64,000 bases of DNA from Micromonospora terminaliae. Lineage in GTDB: Bacteria; Actinomycetota; Actinomycetes; Mycobacteriales; Micromonosporaceae. Positions 56,055 through 64,000 of the stretch are shown here, one piece after another. Under the pieces are notes generated by a model. The model saw nothing but the letters and a program-made list of their open reading frames with translations. It was not told the origin of the DNA and ran no database searches. The first letter of the stretch is position 1, and every line of letters begins with the position of its first letter. The stretch lies in assembly GCF_009671205.1 (NCBI RefSeq), contig NZ_CP045309.1, positions 744,001 to 808,000 of the forward strand, given 5' to 3'. Both the position numbers and the translations under genes were made by a program.

Positions 56055-56105
56055 CAGCCTATATATCGGCTTAGATCGATATCAAGCATTGACAGGCATC
56101 ACTTC
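56055..56105 (-). promoter_or_regulatory. AT-rich promoter/operator candidate of the snapalysin gene
   Basis: This AT-rich island in very GC-rich DNA contains CGATAT (56077–56082) and ATATCG (56063–56068) as an inverted repeat over 8 bases. On the minus strand TTGATA is followed after 16 bases by TATAGG, a plausible -35/-10 pair overlapping the palindrome. It lies 50–90 bp before the snapalysin start. Confidence 0.45.
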
Positions 56106-56184
56106 AACGGCGGGCCGGCATGATCCGTCCGAATCGGGGGTAGAAGGACATCTCTGTATCTCGACCGCGGGAAGGAGGGCGGTC

Positions 56185-56598
56185 ATGCCGTTTCCCCACG
56201 GACCCGACGGACCCCGGAGGGCCCCCGCGCCACCGGCCGACGTCCCGCCCATGTACGTGCGGTACCTGCGCGACCGGCTGCTGGAGGCCGAGGCCGGGCT
56301 CACGGCGATGAGCGAGCGGTACGAGCGGACCAAGGCCGCCTTCGACCGCCGCTACGCGCGCCGGGGCATCACCCCCGACACCGACATCGTCGGCTACCTC
56401 AACGCCAAGGCGTTGAACCCGGAGCTGAAGTTCTGGTACGCCAAGGTGGAGCACTTCCAGCGCGAGCTGGCGGCCTACGGCGCCGCGCTGACCGGGCTGG
56501 CGGCGGCCGACCGGATGCTCGCCGCGGAGGGCCAGCGGATTCCCGCGGACCGGCAGCGGTCCCGCACCGGCCGGCCGAACCTGAACCGCGTCGGCTGA
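56185..56598 (+). CDS. Conserved-looking hypothetical protein, helical
   Basis: A 137-residue protein of no recognised family. After a Pro-rich N-terminus comes a long amphipathic helix (YVRYLRDRLLEAEAGLTAMSERY), a basic turn (RRYARRGITPDTD) and a second helix near LKFWYAKVEHFQRELAAYG, suggesting a helical hairpin or coiled coil. There is no signal peptide or membrane helix. ATG 56185 has AAGGAGGG six bases upstream, which makes it a convincing gene. It could be a small structural or phage-like accessory protein; no function is claimed. Confidence 0.75.
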   Translation: MPFPHGPDGPRRAPAPPADVPPMYVRYLRDRLLEAEAGLTAMSERYERTKAAFDRRYARRGITPDTDIVGYLNAKALNPELKFWYAKVEHFQRELAAYGAALTGLAAADRMLAAEGQRIPADRQRSRTGRPNLNRVG

Positions 56599-56636
56599 GC
56601 GGTCTCGGGCGCGGCCCGAACCGGTAGCCTGCGTCG

Positions 56637-57614
56637 ATGACGCACGAGCGGGAGATCACCGAGCCGGTCGACCTGTGCCGGCCGGACGGGCGGTTGAACC
56701 CGGCCGCGGTGGGCTGGAGCCGGCGGCCGCTGCACCGGGCGAACCTGCGCGGCTGGGGCCGGGCCAAGCGCTGGGAGCACTGGGGCGTCGTCACACCGAC
56801 CCACATCCTCGGCCTCGTGGCGTCGTCGCTGGACTACGCCGGCGTGCACAGCCTCTACCTGCTCGACCGCCGCACCGGCATCGAGCGGGCCACCGAGGCC
56901 GTCGTCCCGCTCGCCCGCGGCGCGGTGCTGCCGCCGGTCAGCGGGGCGGGCGCCGTGCGGGCCCGCGGCGGCGGCCTCGCCGTCCAGATCGACCAGCGCC
57001 CCGACGGCAGCACCATCCGGGCCACCGCGCCCGGCGTCGAGGTGGACCTGGTGGTGCCCCTGCCGCCGGGGCACGAGTCGCTGGGCGTGGTGGTGCCGTG
57101 GAGCACCCGCCGGTTCCAGTACACCCACAAGGACATCGGCCGGCCGGTGCGCGGCACACTCCGGGTGGACGGCACGGCGTACCCGGTCGACACCGAGTCG
57201 TTCGCGGCGCTCGACCACGGCCGCGGCAAGTGGCGGTACGCGGTGAGCTGGAACTGGGCCGCCGGCAGCGGACCGGGCCGGGCCATCCAGCTCGGTGGCA
57301 GGTGGACCGACGGGACGGGGGCGACCGAGAACGCGGTCTTCGTCGACGGGCGGCTGCACAAGATCGGCGCGGACCTGGCCTGGAGCTACGACCGCACCGA
57401 CTGGCTGCGGCCCTGGCGGGTCACCGGTGACCGGGTGGACGTCACGTTCCACCCGTTCCACGAGCGCGTGGCGCGCACCAACCTCGGCGTGCTGGCCGGG
57501 GAGACCCACCAGTGCTTCGGGCACTTCTCGGGGTGGGCCGCCACCGACGACGGCGAGCGGGTGGACCTCGACGGCCTGGTCGGCTGGGCGGAGGAGGCCC
57601 GCAACCGCTGGTGA
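56637..57614 (+). CDS. DUF2804 family protein
   Basis: A 325-residue protein matching the DUF2804 pattern: EITEPVDLCRPDGRLNPAAVG near the start, RLHKIGADLAWSYD and PWRVTGDRVDVTF late in the sequence. The fold appears beta-rich and soluble. No catalytic motif is known for the family. It begins 38 bp after the helical hypothetical gene and may be co-transcribed with it. Its end is separated from the chitinase gene by a strong hairpin. Confidence 0.8.
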   Translation: MTHEREITEPVDLCRPDGRLNPAAVGWSRRPLHRANLRGWGRAKRWEHWGVVTPTHILGLVASSLDYAGVHSLYLLDRRTGIERATEAVVPLARGAVLPPVSGAGAVRARGGGLAVQIDQRPDGSTIRATAPGVEVDLVVPLPPGHESLGVVVPWSTRRFQYTHKDIGRPVRGTLRVDGTAYPVDTESFAALDHGRGKWRYAVSWNWAAGSGPGRAIQLGGRWTDGTGATENAVFVDGRLHKIGADLAWSYDRTDWLRPWRVTGDRVDVTFHPFHERVARTNLGVLAGETHQCFGHFSGWAATDDGERVDLDGLVGWAEEARNRW

Positions 57615-57622
57615 CCGTGGAT

Positions 57623-57652
57623 CCCCGCCGCGCCCGGGCCGGCGCGGCGGGG
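57623..57652. terminator. Hairpin between DUF2804 and chitinase genes
   Basis: CCCCGCCGCGCC (57623–57634) pairs perfectly with GGCGCGGCGGGG (57641–57652) around a 6-base loop, between two convergent genes. Confidence 0.65.
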
Positions 57653-57666
57653 GTCGCGGCCGGTGC

Positions 57667-59046
57667 TCAGACCGGCAGCCGCCAGACCTGGTTGGCGCCG
57701 CCGAAGCAGTCCCAGATCTGCAGCCGGGTGCCGTTGGCGGAGCTGTTGTCGGTGGCGTCCAGGCACTTGTTCGACTGGGGGTTGCGCAGGGTGCCGTTGG
57801 ACTGCGCCTGCCAGACCTGGGCTCCGGTGCCGTTGCAGTCCCAGAGCTGCACCTTCGCGCCGTTGGCCGTGGAGCCGCTGGCGACGTCGGCGCACTTGCC
57901 GAGCGCCCGCAGGGTGCCGTCCCCGGCCACCGTCCAGCTCTGCGCGGCCGTGCCGTTGCAGGTGTAGAGCTGGACCGCGGTGCCGTTGGCGGTGCCGGCC
58001 GCGGCGACGTCGACGCACTTGCCGCCGATGCCGGTGATCGGGCCGGTCCGTCCGCTCGGCGGCGGGGTGCCGCCACCCGTGACGGTGTCGTAGATCGCGC
58101 TGACCAGCGACGTGGAGCCCGTGGTGTCCTGGGACAGCTCCCAGTTCATCATCCCGCCGGCGTTGGCCAGCGCCCACTGGGTCTTGCGCTTCACGGTCGG
58201 CACGCCGTTGTAGCACTGCTGCGCGCCGCTCACCGTCGTGCAGTCGCGGTTGGCGTTGGCCGGGTCCATGCCGACCAGCGCGGAGTACGTGTAGTAGCCG
58301 GGCCGGCTGTAGAAGGGCACGCCGAGCACCGCCTTGGCGGCCGGCAGGCCGCGCGACTTCCACAGGTTGACGCTGTTGACCGACCAGTCGTAGTTGGCGT
58401 GCGGGCTGCCGCCGTCGTACGCCATGATGTTCAGCCAGTCGACGGCGCCGAAGACCGCGGGCTGCACCCCGTCGACGTAGTAGCCCTCGGAGACCACGGC
58501 CGCGGTGAGCAGCTTGCCGCGGCTGTGCAGCGCGCTGCCGAGCTGCTGCATGAGCAGCGTGTAGTTGTTGGCCGAGGCGCCCGGGTCGGGATACTCCCAG
58601 TCGATGTCGACGCCGTCGAGGTTGTACTGGTTGACGAAGTTGACCACGTTGGTGACGAAGGCGCCGCGGGCGCCGGAGTTCGCGGCGAGCGCCTCGAACG
58701 CGGAGTCGTTGCCGTCGTTCCAGCCGCCGATGGCGATCGACACCTTGACGTTGCCGGCGTGCCCGAGCGACACCAGCGAGGAGAGCTTGCTGGGGTTCTC
58801 CACCGGGCGCAGGCTGCCGTCGTTGTTGGGCAGCACGAACGCGTAGTTGATGTGGGTGAGCTTGCCGTACTGGATGCTGTTGACGCTGCCGCTCCAGGAC
58901 GGCAGGTAGCCGACGCTCTTGAAGTTGTTCGGCAGCACGACGGCCTCGGCGGCGGTCGGGGTCAGCGCGAGCGTGGCGGTGGCGGTGGCGAGCGCGAGCA
59001 GGCCGGCGGCCACGGGGGAACGGCGGCGGGGGCGCGGTGCGGACAT
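57667..59046 (-). CDS. Secreted GH18 chitinase with C-terminal ricin-type lectin domain
   Basis: A 459-residue exoenzyme. A Tat- or Sec-like signal (MSAPRPRRRSPVAAGLLAL) is followed by a GH18 barrel: GVDIDWEYP holds the catalytic acid E151, IAIGGWNDG and IMAYDGG are conserved barrel motifs. The C-terminal ~120 residues form a ricin-B trefoil with repeated QLYTC/QLWDC/QIWDC and QSWT/QVW motifs that bind sugars. The enzyme should hydrolyse chitin or related beta-1,4-GlcNAc polymers outside the cell. A near-consensus promoter lies upstream. The lectin rather than a chitin-binding domain suggests targeting to complex cell-wall glycans. Confidence 0.92.
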   Translation of the reverse strand: MSAPRPRRRSPVAAGLLALATATATLALTPTAAEAVVLPNNFKSVGYLPSWSGSVNSIQYGKLTHINYAFVLPNNDGSLRPVENPSKLSSLVSLGHAGNVKVSIAIGGWNDGNDSAFEALAANSGARGAFVTNVVNFVNQYNLDGVDIDWEYPDPGASANNYTLLMQQLGSALHSRGKLLTAAVVSEGYYVDGVQPAVFGAVDWLNIMAYDGGSPHANYDWSVNSVNLWKSRGLPAAKAVLGVPFYSRPGYYTYSALVGMDPANANRDCTTVSGAQQCYNGVPTVKRKTQWALANAGGMMNWELSQDTTGSTSLVSAIYDTVTGGGTPPPSGRTGPITGIGGKCVDVAAAGTANGTAVQLYTCNGTAAQSWTVAGDGTLRALGKCADVASGSTANGAKVQLWDCNGTGAQVWQAQSNGTLRNPQSNKCLDATDNSSANGTRLQIWDCFGGANQVWRLPV

Positions 59047-59159
59047 CGAGGGCCTTCCCGGTGCAGGGGGCGCCGCAGCGCCCGCCGGCGCTGGTCGGGG
59101 CCGGCGCCGGGCGGGCGGTACGGGTCGGACGGGGATCGGTCTGCCTCGAGGTGACCAAA

Positions 59160-59188
59160 TATTAAAGAGTATTAACTAAGGCGTCAAT
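59160..59188 (-). promoter_or_regulatory. Near-consensus housekeeping-type promoter of the chitinase gene
   Basis: On the minus strand TTGACG (59183–59188) is followed after exactly 17 bases by TAATAT (59160–59165). Both hexamers are close to the principal sigma-factor consensus, and the AT-rich spacer stands out in this sequence. The start codon is about 115 bp downstream. Confidence 0.6.
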
Positions 59189-59217
59189 GAATGTCCGTCG
59201 ATGAATCGGCGGGTCGC

Positions 59218-60318
59218 TCAGCGCAGCCGGACCGGACCGGCGTCGATGCGGACGCGGAACAGGGCGTACGGCTTGCGCCGCAGGTCCGTGCCGCCCTGGT
59301 ACTTCGCCTGCCGGTGCAGCTGGTTGGCGGTGACGTAGAGGTGACCGTCGGCGGCCACGGACATCGTGTCGGGCCAGAGCAGCCGCGGGTCGTGCACCAG
59401 GGTCTCGAACTCGCCGTCCGCCCGCCGCCGAAGCACCGCGTTGTGCTCGTAGGAGGTCAGGTAGAACGCGCCCGAGTCGTCGGTCTCCAGGCCGTCCGAG
59501 CCGCCGCCCTTGTCGCCCTCGTCCACGACCGTGGCCGCCACCTGCTCCTCACTCAGCGTCCGGTCGGCGAGGGCGTCCGTCGCCACGCTGTACCAGCGGC
59601 GCGAGGCGAGCGGGCAGTAGTGCAGCCGGGAGCCGTCGGCGGACAGGGCGATGCCGTCGGAGCCCATGGCGACCGGCTTCGGCGGCCCGTCGGCCGGGCG
59701 TTCCAGGAACGGCCGCCCCTCCACGACGGGCCGGAAGGCGTCCAGCGGCTCGGCCTTGGTGGACGGGTGGTCGTGCAGCCGCCGCCACGACGCGCCGGTG
59801 GCCAGGTCCACCACGACGATGCCGTTCGGCCCCGAGTCGGAGGAGTCGGTGAGGTAGGCGAGGCCGGCGTCGCCCCGGCGCAGGTCGAAGCGCACGTCGT
59901 TGAGGTACGTGGTGGGCAGCGCCACGTCGGTCGGGAAGGTGATCACCTGCCCGACGGTGTCGGTGTCCAGGTCGACCCGGACGAGCTTCGGCCCGCCCGG
60001 CTTCGTCGGCTGGAACATCGGGCTGCCGGTGTCGACCACCCAGAGCCGGTCGGCCGGGTCCACCACGATGCTCTGCACCGAGACGAAGGCGTTCGCGTCG
60101 TCGTTCCCGGACGGGCTGTTCCAGCCCTCGTCGGGGTACGGGACCTCGCGGCCGTCGCGCAGCTCGACGACGGTGGCCGGCACCTCATCCCCCCACTGGG
60201 GGAAGTTCACGAAGACCCGGCCGGTGTGCGACACGCTCACCCCGGTCGGCATCGGGCCGGTGAAGGTGTGCACGAGTTCGAGATCGCCGACCGGCTCGCC
60301 GCCCATGGGCCCGTTCAT
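59218..60318 (-). CDS. Yellow/major-royal-jelly-like beta-propeller protein
   Basis: A 366-residue propeller resembling the MRJP/yellow family: TGVSVSHTGRVFVNFPQWGD, WVVDTGSPMF, TYLNDVRFD, GPNGIVVVDL and HRQAKYQG are typical positions. Bacterial members are sometimes annotated L-dopachrome tautomerase-related or gluconolaconase/SMP-30-like. No signal peptide is obvious. ATG 60318 follows CAGGAG. It is downstream of, and on the same strand as, the catalase but separated from it by a strong hairpin, so separate transcription is likely. Substrate unknown. Confidence 0.8.
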   Translation of the reverse strand: MNGPMGGEPVGDLELVHTFTGPMPTGVSVSHTGRVFVNFPQWGDEVPATVVELRDGREVPYPDEGWNSPSGNDDANAFVSVQSIVVDPADRLWVVDTGSPMFQPTKPGGPKLVRVDLDTDTVGQVITFPTDVALPTTYLNDVRFDLRRGDAGLAYLTDSSDSGPNGIVVVDLATGASWRRLHDHPSTKAEPLDAFRPVVEGRPFLERPADGPPKPVAMGSDGIALSADGSRLHYCPLASRRWYSVATDALADRTLSEEQVAATVVDEGDKGGGSDGLETDDSGAFYLTSYEHNAVLRRRADGEFETLVHDPRLLWPDTMSVAADGHLYVTANQLHRQAKYQGGTDLRRKPYALFRVRIDAGPVRLR

Positions 60319-60384
60319 CCGCCGCTCCTGACTGTGAGGCCCCCGTCCTTCCCGCCGGAACCGGGCACAAACGTCGGCGGCACG

Positions 60385-60421
60385 CCGGAGGGGCGGCCCC
60401 CGCCCGGGGCCGCCCCTCCGG
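60385..60421 (-). terminator. Strong hairpin downstream of the catalase gene
   Basis: CCGGAGGGGCGGCCCC (60385–60400) pairs perfectly over 16 bp with GGGGCCGCCCCTCCGG (60406–60421) around a 5-base loop, starting 8 bp past the catalase stop. No T run follows, as is usual in this GC-rich group. Confidence 0.75.
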
Positions 60422-60428
60422 GCTGTGC

Positions 60429-62690
<2,262 letters not shown>

Positions 62691-62814
62691 CAGGACCTGT
62701 CCTCCATGCGGCGAAACGACCAGGTCCTCAAGGCCCTACCCGGGGCCGGAGGGGGCAAACCGGATCACTCGGACGCGTGGAAGGCTCACCCGCGACCGGC
62801 GACCGTCACCCGGG

Positions 62815-63480
62815 TCAGGGCTGCCGGGGCACGGCCACGGCCGTGACCACGAGCCCGTCGGCGACCACCCACCGGCCGTGCAGCGTGGCCAGCGGAGGGC
62901 CGCCGTCCGCGCGGGTGGCGTCGACCAGCACCCGGGCCGTGAAGCTGCCGGCGGCCGGGTCGACGGACAACTCGGCATCCTCGAAGCCGAGCCAGCGGCC
63001 GGTCAGCGGATACCACGCCTTGTAGACCGACTCCTTGGCGCTGAACAGCAGCCGGTCCCAGTGCACGGCCGGATGGGCCCCGCGCAGCCGCGCCAGCGAC
63101 GCCGGCTCGCCGGCCGTGGTGACCACCCCGGCCACGCCGTCGGGCAGCGGCTCGTGCGGCTCGGCGTCGATGCCGAGCCCGGCCAGCGTGTCGTCCCGGG
63201 CGACCGCCGCGGCCCGGTAGCCGGCGCAGTGGGTGATGCTGCCCACCACCCCCGCCGGCCAGCGCGGTTCCCGCTTCGGGCCGGGGCGGATCGGCGCCGG
63301 GGCGTACCCGAGGCGGGCCAGGGCCTCCCGGGCGCAGCGGCGGGCCGTGACGAACTCGCGGCGGCGGGCCTCCACGGCCCGGGCCAGCAGGTCCTCCTCG
63401 CCGGGCCAGGGGGCCTCGCCCGGGATGTCGGAGAACGCCTCGACGGCGACGGCCCCCGGCGGGAGCAGGGCCTCGATCAC
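62815..63480 (-). CDS. Sfp-type 4'-phosphopantetheinyl transferase
   Basis: A 221-residue enzyme that moves phosphopantetheine from CoA to the Ser of carrier domains. GSITHC, LGIDAEP and FSAKESVYKAWYP are the P2 and P3 motifs that bind magnesium and CoA. The GTG at 63480 overlaps the upstream phosphoesterase stop (GTGA). Pairing with a metallophosphoesterase gene is a recurring actinobacterial arrangement. It can be expected to activate secondary-metabolite carrier proteins, possibly including those in the left-hand synthetase operon about 41 kb away; that link is inferred. Confidence 0.92.
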   Translation of the reverse strand: MIEALLPPGAVAVEAFSDIPGEAPWPGEEDLLARAVEARRREFVTARRCAREALARLGYAPAPIRPGPKREPRWPAGVVGSITHCAGYRAAAVARDDTLAGLGIDAEPHEPLPDGVAGVVTTAGEPASLARLRGAHPAVHWDRLLFSAKESVYKAWYPLTGRWLGFEDAELSVDPAAGSFTARVLVDATRADGGPPLATLHGRWVVADGLVVTAVAVPRQP

Positions 63481-64000
63481 CCGGCACCGCCGAGGATGCG
63501 CCGCATCGGCCGCGGCTCGCCGCCCCGCCGCCCCCACTCGCGCGGGTAGCCCAGCGACACCTCCTCGAAGCGCACCCCGTCGTGGTGGGTGGTGCGGGGG
63601 ATGTGCAGGTGCCCGTAGACCGCCACGGCGGCGCGGTGCCGCAGGTGCCAGTCGGCCGTGCGGTCGGTGCCGCACCACTGGGCGAACTCCGGATACCAGA
63701 GCACGTCGGTGGGCTCGCGGACCAGCGGCCAGTGGTTGACCAGCACGGTCGGCAGCGCCGGATCGACCGCGGCCAGCCGGCGCTCGGTCCCGGCAATCCG
63801 CTCCCAGCACCAGGACTCCCGGTCCGGGTACGGGTCGGGGTGCAGCAGCACCTCGTCGGTGCACACCACCCCGGCCGCGTACGCCGCGCGCAGCGACTCC
63901 TCCTTCGAGGTGGTGCCGGGTGCCCGGAACGAGTAGTCGTAGAGCAGGAACAGCGGCGCCACGGTGACCGGCCCGCCCGCGCCGCGCCACACCGGGTAGT
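63477..64000 (-). CDS. Metallophosphoesterase, 5' end outside the window
   Basis: The C-terminal 174 codons of a calcineurin-like phosphoesterase; the frame is open to the right edge. VNHWPLVR and VAVYGHLHIPRTTHHDG supply the metal-binding His residues (GHLH motif), while the upstream Asp/GDxH motifs would be beyond the edge. YDYSFRAPG resembles family members next to PPTase genes. Substrate unknown. Its stop overlaps the PPTase start. Confidence 0.85.
   Translation of the reverse strand, partial: YPVWRGAGGPVTVAPLFLLYDYSFRAPGTTSKEESLRAAYAAGVVCTDEVLLHPDPYPDRESWCWERIAGTERRLAAVDPALPTVLVNHWPLVREPTDVLWYPEFAQWCGTDRTADWHLRHRAAVAVYGHLHIPRTTHHDGVRFEEVSLGYPREWGRRGGEPRPMRRILGGAG

Overview
The window is very GC-rich DNA with actinobacterial codon use, GTG/TTG starts and many 1–4 bp gene overlaps. 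The gene families present (snapalysin, conservon-type sensor pair, DUF5709, NIT-domain kinase, GH18/ricin-lectin chitinase) point to a filamentous actinomycete, most likely Micromonospora or a close relative. This assignment is inferred from gene content and composition, not from a marker gene. No rRNA, tRNA, insertion sequence, phage gene or CRISPR array was seen.

Region 1 (1–22050, minus strand) is part of a nonribosomal peptide/polyketide biosynthetic operon that runs off the left edge. It reads 22050 to 1. First comes a 3,954-residue protein with order C-A-T-KS-AT-T-C-A-T-TE fused to a 12-helix MFS exporter. Next come an A-T-C synthetase, two SyrP/TauD-like iron dioxygenases, and a synthetase with a dead C-like domain, an A domain carrying an inserted FkbM-type methyltransferase, a T domain and the start of another C domain. 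Neighbouring genes overlap by 4 bp (GTGA/ATGA) or are 3 bp apart, so the set is probably translated as one coupled unit. Specificity residues read by eye suggest Asn/Asp, an Ala-like residue, a Glu-like residue and one unresolved residue, plus one unreduced malonate-type extension. The hydroxylases suggest beta-hydroxylated residues. The thioesterase has Cys in place of the usual Ser.

Region 2 (22570–31193) is a mixed accessory stretch: an extended SDR epimerase/reductase, a large secreted beta-propeller/Ig-repeat protein, a zinc alcohol dehydrogenase, an arginase-fold protein, a cytochrome P450 behind two overlapping inverted repeats, and a small XRE regulator.

Region 3 (31371–39724, plus strand) is a compact operon-like run: NIT-domain kinase, roadblock/LC7 protein, complete branched-chain-amino-acid-type ABC importer (binding protein, two permeases, two ATPases) and a methyltransferase.

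Region 4 (39739–64000) is mostly chromosomal housekeeping, stress and exoenzyme genes: an alpha/beta hydrolase, a Tat-exported phospholipase C, DUF5709, a receiver/flavin-oxidoreductase fusion paired with a CRP-domain histidine kinase, DUF72, a GGDEF protein, an ATP-dependent DNA ligase, an erythromycin-esterase-like protein, LtrA, a SpoIIE-type phosphatase and STAS pair, secreted cyclophilin, snapalysin, DUF2804, chitinase, a yellow/royal-jelly-like protein, a large catalase, an Sfp-type phosphopantetheinyl transferase and a truncated metallophosphoesterase. The phosphopantetheinyl transferase could prime the carrier domains of region 1. Several convergent gene pairs are separated by strong GC hairpins.
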